Shown: positions 24,721 to 33,408 of the stretch, one piece after another
How the letters are laid out: each line of letters starts with the position of its first letter
Numbering within the stretch: position 1 is the first letter of the stretch
Made by a program: the position numbers and the translations under genes
Source of the DNA: Cytophagales bacterium
GTDB lineage: Bacteria; Bacteroidota; Bacteroidia; Cytophagales; Thermoflexibacteraceae
Length of the DNA: 53,756 nucleotides
Assembly (NCBI GenBank): GCA_947457925.1
Contig: CANGYA010000005.1
Span: 1 to 53,756, forward strand
Direction of reading: 5' to 3'
The notes under the pieces: generated by a model
The model's input: only the letters and a program-made list of their open reading frames with translations
Databases searched by the model: none
Told to the model about the DNA's origin: nothing

Positions 24721-26760
24721 ATGAAACACCTTTATTTTTACTGCTTATTTTTACTCTTTTTATTTTGTAGGGTGCTTGTAGGGTATGCTCAAGCTCTTAA
24801 TATACAACAACATATACAAAAAGAGTTGGCTAAGTTGTCTGCTGTCCAAAAATACCGTTCACAAGATTCTTTGTTTAATCAACTTTTCGAAGACCTTAAA
24901 AGCCTGACACCAGAAAAAGACCTTCCTTTGGCAGCTACTTACTGCTTATCTGTAGTCCAAAAAAATTATTCCAACCAACCCAACGCTGTAGCCAATGCTT
25001 ACCAACTACTTGCCAAAGCCCAACATTTTGTAGATGCCACCCACCACATCACACAAATAGAGGCTGCTATCTATGAAGCCTACAGGTATAAATTGCAAAT
25101 AGACCCTTGTGGGGCTGTCAATACGATAGGTTGGTTAGGACTTGTTTATACTCACGCCACCCAAAAAAGGTATGACGAGGCATTAGCCCTTTATGAAAAA
25201 TATTACCAATCTGCATTGACTAAGAAGTGTTATGACGAAGCCGTTCATCTATTACTCGGAATTAGCAATAATATTTATCTAAGACAATTCAAATATCCTA
25301 ATGCCTTAGAATACAAGCTATTAGCCCTTAAAATTGCGGATTCTCTACCTGTGTCTTTAGATACCAGAGTTGTTGTGCAAGAAGAAATAGCTTTGTTGCA
25401 TTTTAAAGTACGCAATTATGAATCTGCTGCTCGTTTTTGGCATCAAACACTATCTTACAATCAAAAAAATGCTACAAGGGATTTACTACACAACTACAAT
25501 AATTTGGGGCTTACCTACAGAGTAAGAAAACAATATGACTCGGCTATTTACTACTTCAATGCTACAGTTGATGCAGCTATCCTCCAAAAAGATACAATTT
25601 GGGTAGCCATAGCAAAAGGTAACATAGGAGATGTTTTTGTTTCCCAAAAAAAATATGCTCAGGCATTACCTTATATGGTGCAAGACTACAAAATAAGTTT
25701 GCAATACCAAGACTGGACAAATGCCTGTGCAGCAGGTTTAGAATTAGCTACCATTTATGCACATACACAAAGGTTAGACGAGGCTTTGGCGTTAATGGAC
25801 AGTGTAGAAACCTTATTCAAAGCTCACCAAGCCACAATTCGTGAAATAGACGAGCATAAGTTTTGGGTTTTACAGGCAGGCATTTATAGTGATAAGGCAA
25901 CAATTTTTAAGCAAATGCAAAGATGGGAAGATGCCTTTATGCACAAAGAAATGGCTTTTAAGTTACAAGATAGTATGCGGAAGTTCCAGCAAGGCAATCG
26001 GCTACAAGAAATACAAAACGACTATCAGCTCAAGCAAAAGGAATGGGAAAAAATATTGTTACAACAAGAAACGGATTTTCATAAGTATATAAATATTGCA
26101 GTAATTGTGTTGGCATTATTGGCTTTGGTAGCTCTATTAGCTATTTTAAGACTTTATCGGCTTAGACACCAACGCATACTTTTAGAAAAAGACAAGGCAC
26201 AACAAGCAGAGCTAATGGCAGAGGAAAAACGCCGTAATGTGGAACTACAGTACCAATTAGAAAATGAAAAAAGTGAGGCTTTACAACTAAAATTAGCTGT
26301 GCAAGAGGAGGCAGCTTCTTTAAAAGAACAGCAACTTTTGCAACAAGAAAGGGAAATGACCCTAATAGCCATGAATGCAGCCCAAAAAAATGCGGTATTA
26401 GAAGAAGTCGTACAAAAATTACAGGAAGCAGGGCTACCCGAAAAATATACTTCTTTGGTCAAAGATTTGCAGAAAAGTTTGCAACAAAACATCAAACAAG
26501 AAGAAGATTGGCAGACTTTCCGTATTCATTTCGATAATGTTCACCCTACTTTTACCCAAAAACTTAAAAACAACGTCAAAAGTTTGACAGAGTTAGACCT
26601 TAGACACGCAGCCTATGTAAGAATGGGATTGACCACTAAAGAAGTAAGTAATATGCTGGGGCAGTCTATTCGCACTGTAGAAATGGCTAAATATAGACTC
26701 AAAAAGAAACTTAATTTGGGAGAAGAAGATGCTTTACAAGACTTTTTAAAAGCTATTTAA
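24721..26760 (+). CDS. Membrane-tethered TPR regulator with LuxR-type HTH
   Basis: This 679-aa protein has a signal peptide (YFYCLFLLFLFCRVLVGYAQ), a TPR-rich region (about 90-400), one membrane helix (YINIAVIVLALLALVALLAI, about 457-476), a long coiled coil (480-580), and a C-terminal helix-turn-helix. The HTH region (622-670) has LDLRHAAYVRMGLTTKEVSN, then MLGQSIRTVEMAKYRLKKKL, the LuxR/GerE pattern. TPRs would be periplasmic and the DNA-binding domain cytoplasmic, so it would act on DNA while still in the membrane. It is divergent from the T9SS protein gene, 223 nt apart, and that gene is a possible target. Confidence 0.85.
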   Translation: MKHLYFYCLFLLFLFCRVLVGYAQALNIQQHIQKELAKLSAVQKYRSQDSLFNQLFEDLKSLTPEKDLPLAATYCLSVVQKNYSNQPNAVANAYQLLAKAQHFVDATHHITQIEAAIYEAYRYKLQIDPCGAVNTIGWLGLVYTHATQKRYDEALALYEKYYQSALTKKCYDEAVHLLLGISNNIYLRQFKYPNALEYKLLALKIADSLPVSLDTRVVVQEEIALLHFKVRNYESAARFWHQTLSYNQKNATRDLLHNYNNLGLTYRVRKQYDSAIYYFNATVDAAILQKDTIWVAIAKGNIGDVFVSQKKYAQALPYMVQDYKISLQYQDWTNACAAGLELATIYAHTQRLDEALALMDSVETLFKAHQATIREIDEHKFWVLQAGIYSDKATIFKQMQRWEDAFMHKEMAFKLQDSMRKFQQGNRLQEIQNDYQLKQKEWEKILLQQETDFHKYINIAVIVLALLALVALLAILRLYRLRHQRILLEKDKAQQAELMAEEKRRNVELQYQLENEKSEALQLKLAVQEEAASLKEQQLLQQEREMTLIAMNAAQKNAVLEEVVQKLQEAGLPEKYTSLVKDLQKSLQQNIKQEEDWQTFRIHFDNVHPTFTQKLKNNVKSLTELDLRHAAYVRMGLTTKEVSNMLGQSIRTVEMAKYRLKKKLNLGEEDALQDFLKAI

Positions 26761-26788
26761 TACTCAACTTTTTTTCCAAGAATGTAGA

Positions 26789-26831
26789 TGACATATATCA
26801 CCTATCAAGGTGTTATATGTCAATTTTTTTG
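26789..26831 (+). terminator. Intrinsic terminator of the TPR-LuxR gene
   Basis: TGACATATATCACCT (26789-26803) pairs with 26808-26822 with a single mismatch and is followed by a run of eight T residues. Confidence 0.85.
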
Positions 26832-26925
26832 TCCTATGAAATAAATAGTTTTGCCATTATATACCTTTTCAAGTACGAAAGTTGTTTAATAACTCTTTTT
26901 AACACTTACTTTAAACACCATAATT

Positions 26926-28464
26926 ATGGACAAAACTATCATCATCATCGGAGCTGGTATGGCAGGTTTAGCAGCAGGTTGTTATGCCCGCATGAATGGC
27001 TTTCGTACTATCATTTACGAAATGGGTAACAGAACAGGTGGATTATGTACTTCGTGGAAAATGGGTAATTATACCGTCAATGGTTCTCTACACTGGTTAG
27101 TAGGCTCTGGCGAGGGCATTGGTTTACATCAAATATGGCAGGAATTGGGGGCATTAGAGGGCAAAGAAATTATTAACCATGATATTTTTTACCAATACGA
27201 AACGCATGACGGTAGGCGTGTGAGCCTTTATACAGATGTAAATAAATTAGAGGATTATCTCTTAGAAATAGCCCCGTATGACCATGAAGTCATTAGAGAA
27301 TTGACCGCAGCCATAAGAACCATGATAAAATACGATTTGCCTACAGACAAACCCGAAGAACTAATGGGAATCGTAGATGGCATTAAAATGTTTTTTACAA
27401 AGTTTCCTTTGATGAGAAATATTCTTAAATGGGGAAATATTAGTATCAAAGAATTTGCAAATAGATTTTCAGAACCCTTAATAAAAGAAACTTTACTGAA
27501 TTATTGGCATCCTGAAATGTCTATGTTGGCAGTTGTCTTTACGTTGGCGTGGATGCACAAACGCACTGCGGGCTACCCTGTAGGTGGTTCTTCTGCCTTT
27601 ATAGAAAATATAGAAAAACAATATTTGGCTTTAGGCGGTAAAATTCATTACAATTCCAAAGTAAAAACAGTATTGACCATAGAAGATTGGGTGTATGGTA
27701 TAGAATTAGAAAATGGCGAAAAGCACGTTGGCGACTATGTAATTTCGGCAGCAGACGGCTATTCTACTATTTACAAAATGCTGGATAAGCATCTTATCCC
27801 AACAGATTTAAAAGAAAAATATAATAAACTCAAACTATTTCCGCCTGTAGTCATGGTGTCTTTGGGCATAGATTATGATTTCTACCACATTGCACATTCG
27901 GCAAATGGGCTGAATTTTCCTTTGGAATACCCATTTAAAGTAGATGATAAACACGAAGTTCGCCGTCTTACCTGCCAAATTTATAACTACGACAAGACAT
28001 TAGCACCCACAGGCAAAACTTTGGTAACTACCTTAATAGATTCCGATTTTGATTATTGGAAAGGCTTATATGCAGACAAAGAACTTTACAATGCTGCCAA
28101 AGATACCATAGTGTCTGCGGTGATTCATAATTTGGAGCATCGTTTCCCGATGATTCGGCGAAAAGTAGAAGCCTATAACGTGGCTACACCCATTACGTAT
28201 CACAATTACACAGGCAATCATCGGGGAAGCTACGAAGGTTGGCTACCAACTCCCGCCTCATTTCGGTTACAAGTACCCAAAGTATTGCCAAAACTACATG
28301 GCTTCTACATGATTGGGCAATGGGTAGAAATAGGAGGAGGCTTGCCTTCGGCAGCTCTTTCTGGTAAAAATGTAGTGCAGCTTATTTGTGATGCAGAAAA
28401 ACAAACATTTCAGTCTTATCCTGCCAAAATGCTCTACAAATTAGCTAAATTGGCTGATGAATAG
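26926..28464 (+). CDS. FAD-dependent oxidoreductase, CrtI/carotenoid-isomerase-like
   Basis: This 512-aa protein begins with the FAD-binding motif IIIIGAGMAGLAAG (GxGxxG at 9-14), followed by YEMGNRTGGLCTSW. Its C-terminal segment MIGQWVEIGGGLPSAALSGK is typical of phytoene desaturase, carotenoid isomerase and retinol-saturase relatives. It would desaturate, isomerise or saturate a hydrophobic polyene, probably at the membrane. No carotenoid genes such as crtB flank it, so the substrate is open. It is a single gene between a terminator and the ribosomal-protein unit. A more distant amine-oxidase-like role cannot be excluded. Confidence 0.75.
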   Translation: MDKTIIIIGAGMAGLAAGCYARMNGFRTIIYEMGNRTGGLCTSWKMGNYTVNGSLHWLVGSGEGIGLHQIWQELGALEGKEIINHDIFYQYETHDGRRVSLYTDVNKLEDYLLEIAPYDHEVIRELTAAIRTMIKYDLPTDKPEELMGIVDGIKMFFTKFPLMRNILKWGNISIKEFANRFSEPLIKETLLNYWHPEMSMLAVVFTLAWMHKRTAGYPVGGSSAFIENIEKQYLALGGKIHYNSKVKTVLTIEDWVYGIELENGEKHVGDYVISAADGYSTIYKMLDKHLIPTDLKEKYNKLKLFPPVVMVSLGIDYDFYHIAHSANGLNFPLEYPFKVDDKHEVRRLTCQIYNYDKTLAPTGKTLVTTLIDSDFDYWKGLYADKELYNAAKDTIVSAVIHNLEHRFPMIRRKVEAYNVATPITYHNYTGNHRGSYEGWLPTPASFRLQVPKVLPKLHGFYMIGQWVEIGGGLPSAALSGKNVVQLICDAEKQTFQSYPAKMLYKLAKLADE

Positions 28465-28502
28465 GCGTAGCTGATAATTATTAATTTTAATTGCCAATAT
28501 CT

Positions 28503-28532
28503 TTGGAAAGCCCAAAGTAAAGTATATCTTTG
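28503..28532 (+). promoter_or_regulatory. Promoter of the rplM-rpsI unit
   Basis: TTG (28503-28505), a 19-nt spacer and TATCTTTG (28525-28532) match the Bacteroidota -33/-7 consensus very well. The start site should be near 28539, about 30 nt before the rplM ATG. The following sequence TGCACCCTATTTCAAAAAT recurs in similar form before rpsB. Confidence 0.8.
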
Positions 28533-28568
28533 CACCCTATTTCAAAAATCATTTAATTATTTTTATTA

Positions 28569-29015
28569 ATGGATACTTTAAGTTACAAGACAATCTCGTT
28601 GGCTAAAGAAAAGGTCAACAAAGAGTGGGTGGTTGTAGATGCCCAGTCTGCAGTCTTGGGGCGAATTTCGACGCAAATAGCCCGACTTTTGAGAGGTAAG
28701 CACAAACCAAGCTATACACCTCATACAGACTGTGGAGATTTTGTAATTGTCATCAATGCCGACAAAGTTCGTTTGACAGGCAACAAGATGACAGACAAAG
28801 AAATCATCTCCTATACAGGTAATCCGGGTGGTCAGCGTGTTACTACTCCCAAACAGTTGTTGGCAAAACACCCAACTCGTTTGTTAGAACGTGCTGTACG
28901 TTTAATGTTACCAAAAAATCGTTTGGGTCGTCGTATGTTCACGCACTTGTACGTATATGCAGGTTCTGAACATCCTCATGCAGCACAAAACCCTAAAACT
29001 ATTAAATTGTCGTAA
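28569..29015 (+). CDS. rplM: 50S ribosomal protein L13
   Basis: This 148-aa protein is of normal length for L13. Recognisable blocks are [52 protein letters not shown] and [18 protein letters not shown]. It binds 23S rRNA early in large-subunit assembly. The gene is first in a unit with rpsI, which starts 2 nt after its stop. This rplM-rpsI order is nearly universal in bacteria. A strong Bacteroidota-type promoter lies 37 nt upstream. Confidence 0.98.
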   Translation: MDTLSYKTISLAKEKVNKEWVVVDAQSAVLGRISTQIARLLRGKHKPSYTPHTDCGDFVIVINADKVRLTGNKMTDKEIISYTGNPGGQRVTTPKQLLAKHPTRLLERAVRLMLPKNRLGRRMFTHLYVYAGSEHPHAAQNPKTIKLS

Positions 29016-29017
29016 TC

Positions 29018-29410
29018 ATGCAAACACACGGATATTATCACACTATAGGCAGACGTAAGACATCTGTAGCAAGAGTATATTTGAAGCCAGGTACAGGCAA
29101 AATTACTGTAAATGATAAAGAGTTAGCAGTGTATTTTCCTTCTGAAATCTCTCGTATCAAAGTAAACCAACCATTTGCTACTATCAAAGACAGTGCGTAT
29201 GACGTAAAAGTAAACGTAGCTGGCGGTGGTATCACTGGTCAGGCAGAGGCAATCCGTTTAGGTATTGCTCGTGCTTTGTGCGAAATGAACCCAGAAAACC
29301 GTAAATTATTAAAGCCAGAAGGTTTCTTAACCAGAGACCCACGTATGGTGGAAAGAAAGAAATACGGCAGAAGAAAAGCCCGCAGACGTTTCCAGTTCAG
29401 CAAACGTTAA
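29018..29410 (+). CDS. rpsI: 30S ribosomal protein S9
   Basis: This 130-aa protein carries the S9 hallmarks: [19 protein letters not shown] near the N-terminus, [20 protein letters not shown] in the middle, and the C-terminal tail [17 protein letters not shown]. The final Lys-Arg of that tail reaches the decoding P site in known ribosomes. Full length, co-transcribed with rplM. No terminator is evident after it, so some readthrough into rpsB is possible. Confidence 0.98.
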   Translation: MQTHGYYHTIGRRKTSVARVYLKPGTGKITVNDKELAVYFPSEISRIKVNQPFATIKDSAYDVKVNVAGGGITGQAEAIRLGIARALCEMNPENRKLLKPEGFLTRDPRMVERKKYGRRKARRRFQFSKR

Positions 29411-29429
29411 TCGTTGGGGTGCAACGGCT

Positions 29430-29454
29430 TTGGAATTTATTTCATCTATTATTG
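29430..29454 (+). promoter_or_regulatory. Weak promoter or leader element before rpsB
   Basis: TTG (29430-29432) and TATTATTG (29447-29454) resemble the rplM promoter, but the spacer is only 14 nt and the -7 box has one mismatch. The TGCACCCTTTCAAAAAT that follows nearly repeats the rplM leader. GGGTGCAA (29417-29424) is the inverse of TTGCACCC (29452-29459), so a hairpin could form. Confidence 0.4.
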
Positions 29455-29514
29455 CACCCTTTCAAAAATTTATCTTATCATCATTTTACAGAACAGTAAT
29501 TTTGACTCGAAACT

Positions 29515-30309
29515 ATGCCTGTAGTTGAATATAAACAATTATTAGATGCGGGGGTACACTTTGGACACCTTACCCGCAAGTGGAATCCAAAAATGGCTCC
29601 ATACATTTTCATGGAGAAAAATGGTATCCACATTATTGACCTTAACAAAACACAAGCCTCTTTGGACGTAGCTACTGAAGCTATCAAGAAAATTGTACGT
29701 TCTGGTCGTAAAGTAATGTTCGTAGCTACGAAAAAACAAGCCAAAGAAGTAGTAGCCGAAGAAGCAAAAAGATTGAAGATGCCTTATGTAACGGAAAGAT
29801 GGTTGGGCGGTATGCTCACTAACTTTGCGACCATTCGTAAATCTTTGAAAAAATTGCAGTCTATCGAGAAAATGACCAAAGACGAGGCTATTTTCAAGAC
29901 ATTGGCAAAGAAAGAAAGATTAATGCGTGAAAGAGAAAAAGAGAAATTAGATAAAGTATTGGGTGGTATTGCTGACCAAGCTAAATTACCTGCTGCTTTG
30001 TTTGTAGTAGATATTAAACGTGAACATATTGCGATTAAAGAAGCTCAACGCCTCAATATCCCTGTGTTTGCTTTGGTAGATACAAACTCTGACCCTACAC
30101 AAGTAGATTTCCCTATTCCTGCAAACGATGATGCTTTCAAATCTATTTCTTTAATCACGCAAATTATTGGTAAGGCTATCGAAGATGCTTTGCAAGAAAG
30201 AAAACGTGAAAAAGACGAAAGCAAATTGAAAGAGGAAGAAAACGAAAAAAGAGAAGTAGTTGCGGAAGTAGTAGCTTCTAAAAAAGACGAAGAAGACGAA
30301 GAAAAATAG
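29515..30309 (+). CDS. rpsB: 30S ribosomal protein S2
   Basis: This 264-aa protein matches S2: [81 protein letters not shown] and [20 protein letters not shown]. It sits on the small subunit near the head-body junction and binds S1 where that is present. The C-terminus carries a highly charged Glu/Lys-rich tail from about residue 225. It is followed at once by a terminator rather than by tsf, the usual neighbour in most bacteria. Confidence 0.98.
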   Translation: MPVVEYKQLLDAGVHFGHLTRKWNPKMAPYIFMEKNGIHIIDLNKTQASLDVATEAIKKIVRSGRKVMFVATKKQAKEVVAEEAKRLKMPYVTERWLGGMLTNFATIRKSLKKLQSIEKMTKDEAIFKTLAKKERLMREREKEKLDKVLGGIADQAKLPAALFVVDIKREHIAIKEAQRLNIPVFALVDTNSDPTQVDFPIPANDDAFKSISLITQIIGKAIEDALQERKREKDESKLKEEENEKREVVAEVVASKKDEEDEEK

Positions 30310-30319
30310 TCTTCCTCTT

Positions 30320-30368
30320 AATAAAACAAAAAAATGTACTCTCAAAAGGAGTACATTTTTGTTTTATT
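30320..30368. terminator. Bidirectional terminator between rpsB and a membrane-protein gene
   Basis: AATAAAACA plus ATGTACTC (left arm, 30320-30341) pairs with GAGTACATTTTTGTTTTATT (right arm, 30349-30368), with A-rich and T-rich halves giving a U-tract in either direction. The right arm overlaps the stop codon of the convergent minus-strand gene. Confidence 0.85.
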
Positions 30369-30741
30369 GATTTCTTTCTTTTTCCTTACCTTTTCTATGT
30401 AATTGAGAACCTTTGATGAATAGCATTGTTGCTGCTAAAATACTGACACAACTATATGCCACATAAGCATAATTGAAACTGCCGAAAAAAGCTGTCCCTA
30501 AAAAATTTGCCCACCAAAAAACACCCACAACTGACAAGAAAATCCCTATAAGAATCAATATATTTGCCCAAACAAGCCATTTATTAGGCTTTTTCTTAAT
30601 GAATTGAATAGTTTTTTTGACTAAAAAAAATATTCCAACTGTTGCATACACAATTACTTGAAGAAAGAGAACTGTATCATCTTGCGTATTTGCAGCAGAT
30701 TGTTGTGGTGGTGGAGCAGCTTGTGTCGAGAAATAGTGCAT
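30364..30741 (-). CDS. Small membrane protein of unknown function
   Basis: I do not recognise this 125-aa protein. It has a Pro/Gln-rich N-terminal stretch (AAPPPQQSAA), then three likely membrane helices (LFLQVIVYATVGIFFLV, LVWANILILIGIFLSVVGVF and YVAYSCVSILAATMLFI). It ends in a strongly basic tail. The frame is open upstream to a TTG at 30789, but the first ATG at 30741 is preferred. It is convergent with rpsB, sharing its terminator, and divergent from parC. Confidence 0.65.
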   Translation of the reverse strand: MHYFSTQAAPPPQQSAANTQDDTVLFLQVIVYATVGIFFLVKKTIQFIKKKPNKWLVWANILILIGIFLSVVGVFWWANFLGTAFFGSFNYAYVAYSCVSILAATMLFIKGSQLHRKGKEKERNQ

Positions 30742-30855
30742 AAGTAATTGTATTTCAACCAATACGAAACCATAGAGAAAATGTAACAATGGTTGATGCT
30801 GTTTTTTAGACTAAAATTCAATTATTAAATATTTTAATTTCCCCCGAAAAACTTT

Positions 30856-30863
30856 TACCTTTG
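30856..30863 (+). promoter_or_regulatory. -7 box of the parC promoter
   Basis: TACCTTTG fits TAnnTTTG. No clear TTG lies at the usual distance upstream. The position decides the parC start: a GTG at 30863 overlaps this box, so translation must begin at the ATG at 30884. Confidence 0.55.
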
Positions 30864-30883
30864 TGCCAAAGACACAAAACACC

Positions 30884-33352
30884 ATGAAAGACACTACTAC
30901 GTTTGATATAGCCCCTGTATCGGACAAATACGAAAACTGGTTTTTGGACTACGCCTCGTATGTTATCTTGGAAAGAGCCGTACCCGATATTTATGACGGA
31001 TTGAAGCCCGTACAACGCCGTATCATGCACGCCATGTATGAAATGGAAGATGGACGTTACAACAAAGTGGCGAATATTATAGGGCAGACGATGCAGTACC
31101 ACCCACACGGAGATGCGTCTATTTCGGAGGCTATTGTGAATTTGGGGCAAAAAGATTTGCTCATAGACACACAAGGCAACTGGGGAGATGTACGCACAGG
31201 GGACGGGGCAGCAGCAGCCCGTTATATAGAGGCGAGGCTGTCGAAATTTGCCCAAGAAATTTTGTTTAATCCACAAACTACAGACTGGCAACTGTCTTAT
31301 GATGGGCGTAAACGTGAGCCTATAGCCTTGCCCGTAAAGTTTCCTTTACTGTTGGCACAAGGCGTAGAGGGTATTGCGGTAGGTTTATCTACCAAAGTAT
31401 TGCCCCATAATTTTTGTGAATTGATAAAGGCAGCCATAGAAATTTTGAAAGGGAAAACAGTGGAAATTTTCCCTGACTTCCTCACTGGGGGTATGATTGA
31501 TGTAAGTGATTACAAGCAAGGCAGCAAAGGCAGCAAAGTGAGAGTACGTGCCAAAATTGAAGAATTTGATAACAAAACATTGATTATCAAGGAAATACCT
31601 TTTACAACAACGACAAGTTCTTTGATGGAAAGTATTGTCAAAGCCAATGATGCTGGGAAAATTAAAATCAAAAAAGTAATAGACAACACCGCCAAAGACG
31701 TAGAAATTCAGGTGCAGTTGGCAGCAGGCACTTCGCCAGATGTTACGATTGCAGCCTTGTACGCCTTTACGGACTGCGAAGTGTCCATTTCGCCCAATGC
31801 TTGTGTGATTGTGAATGACAAGCCCCATTTTTTGGCTGTGAGTGAAATTTTGCGGGTAAATACTTTGCAAACACAAGACTTGTTGCGTCAAGAATTGGAA
31901 ATTCGTTTACACGAATTGAAGGAAAAAATCTTGTTTTCTTCTCTGGAAAAAATCTTTATTGAAAACAGAATTTATCGTGATATAGAGGAGGCTACGACTT
32001 GGGAAGAGGTTTTGCAACGTATAGACAAGGGGTTAACTCCGTACAAACCGCAGTTTTACAGAGAAATTATACAGGAAGATTTGCTAAAATTGACGGAAAT
32101 AAAGATTAAACGAATTTCTAAATACGACACTTTCCAAGCAGACGAACAGCTAAAAGGCTACGAAAAAGAAAAAGCCGAAGTAGAACACAACTTGGCAAAT
32201 TTGACGGACTACACCATTAACTACTACAAAAATTTATTGACCAAGTACGGCAAGGGAAGAGAACGGAAAACGGAAATCCGCACTTTTGATACGATTGTGG
32301 CAACTAAAGTAGTGGCAAATAACCAAAAACTGTATGTGGACAAGAAAAACGGTTTTGTGGGTTATGCCTTGAAAAAAGATGAAGGTGTGGAAATGGTAGC
32401 GGAGTGTTCGGACATAGATGATGTGATTGTGTTTTTCCAAGATGGTAAATGCAAGGTGGTGAAGATAGCCGATAAAATTTTTGTGGGAAAAGACCTTATT
32501 CATGCCGAAATTTTCTACAAAGATGACGAGAGAAAAGTCTATAATTTGGCGTATTTAGATGGCGAAACAGGCATATCTTACGTCAAGAGATTTCAGATGG
32601 GTGGCGTAACTCGTGAAAGAGATTATGACTTGACCAAAGGCACAAAAGGCTCAAAATTATTGTACTTTACGGCGAACACCAATGGCGAAGCAGAGATTAT
32701 TACGGTGCAACTAACCGCAGGTAGCTCTGCCAAAAATAAGATTTTTGACTTCAATTTTGCCGAATTAGATATCAAAGGACGCAGTTCGCAAGGCAATATT
32801 TTGACAAAATACCCTATTAAACAAATCAAACTGAAAGTAACAGGAGTGTCGACCTTGGGCGGACAGGAATTGTACTATGATGATACGATTGGTAAACTGA
32901 ACAAAGATAAAAAGGGTAAATTATTGGGTACATTTGCTGGTGATGATAAACTATTAGTGATTAAGAAAGACGGTAGTTATGAACTTACCTCTTACGAATT
33001 GACTAATCGTTATCAAACTGATGAGGTGCTATGGATTACAAAATTTAATCCAGATGACATCATTTCGGCAGTGCATTATATAGGCGACCAACAGTTGTAC
33101 TTTGTCAAGAGATTTAAAATTGAAACAACGACTGCGGGCAAAAAATTTAACTTTATTTCCGATTCGCCCAACTCTAAATTATTGTTGGCTACAACCAATA
33201 AAAACCCACAAGTAGAAGTACAATTTACCGTAGGCAAAGCTACTTCGGTAGCTACTTATGACCTCGATATGTTGGTAGAAGTGAAGGGTTGGAAGGCATT
33301 GGGTAATAAATTGACCAGCTATAACTTGAAGAAAATCAGGTTGTTAGGATAA
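30884..33352 (+). CDS. parC: DNA topoisomerase IV subunit A
   Basis: This 822-aa protein is the DNA-cleaving subunit of a type IIA topoisomerase, which with ParE separates replicated chromosomes. Typical blocks are YASYVILERAVPDIYDGLKP, QRRIMHAMYEMEDGRYNKVA, QYHPHGDASISEAI and AAARYIEARLS with the DNA-linking Tyr at 114. The C-terminal region (about 480-822) is a beta-propeller-like domain without the GyrA box QRRGGKG, which favours ParC over GyrA. An in-frame GTG 21 nt upstream overlaps the promoter box and is rejected as start. No parE gene is adjacent in this window. Confidence 0.92.
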   Translation: MKDTTTFDIAPVSDKYENWFLDYASYVILERAVPDIYDGLKPVQRRIMHAMYEMEDGRYNKVANIIGQTMQYHPHGDASISEAIVNLGQKDLLIDTQGNWGDVRTGDGAAAARYIEARLSKFAQEILFNPQTTDWQLSYDGRKREPIALPVKFPLLLAQGVEGIAVGLSTKVLPHNFCELIKAAIEILKGKTVEIFPDFLTGGMIDVSDYKQGSKGSKVRVRAKIEEFDNKTLIIKEIPFTTTTSSLMESIVKANDAGKIKIKKVIDNTAKDVEIQVQLAAGTSPDVTIAALYAFTDCEVSISPNACVIVNDKPHFLAVSEILRVNTLQTQDLLRQELEIRLHELKEKILFSSLEKIFIENRIYRDIEEATTWEEVLQRIDKGLTPYKPQFYREIIQEDLLKLTEIKIKRISKYDTFQADEQLKGYEKEKAEVEHNLANLTDYTINYYKNLLTKYGKGRERKTEIRTFDTIVATKVVANNQKLYVDKKNGFVGYALKKDEGVEMVAECSDIDDVIVFFQDGKCKVVKIADKIFVGKDLIHAEIFYKDDERKVYNLAYLDGETGISYVKRFQMGGVTRERDYDLTKGTKGSKLLYFTANTNGEAEIITVQLTAGSSAKNKIFDFNFAELDIKGRSSQGNILTKYPIKQIKLKVTGVSTLGGQELYYDDTIGKLNKDKKGKLLGTFAGDDKLLVIKKDGSYELTSYELTNRYQTDEVLWITKFNPDDIISAVHYIGDQQLYFVKRFKIETTTAGKKFNFISDSPNSKLLLATTNKNPQVEVQFTVGKATSVATYDLDMLVEVKGWKALGNKLTSYNLKKIRLLG

Positions 33353-33365
33353 TTATTAATTTTCA

Positions 33366-33397
33366 CAAGCTAAGGGTTTTGAGAAACCCTTAGCTTG
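33366..33397. terminator. Bidirectional terminator between parC and the radical SAM gene
   Basis: CAAGCTAAGGGTTT (33366-33379) pairs perfectly with 33384-33397 around a TGAG loop. It lies between two convergent genes, 13 nt after the parC stop. Flanking T/A stretches are moderate. Confidence 0.8.
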
Positions 33398-33408
33398 ATT
33401 ATTATAAT

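Noticed and set aside
30863-30883. GTG start for parC at 30863
   Set aside because: It overlaps the TACCTTTG promoter box; ParC family proteins begin close to the ATG at 30884.
30818-31891. Minus-strand frames of 157 and 168 codons inside parC
   Set aside because: They lie fully or largely antisense to the highly conserved parC core, have no recognisable domain, and the first overlaps the parC promoter.
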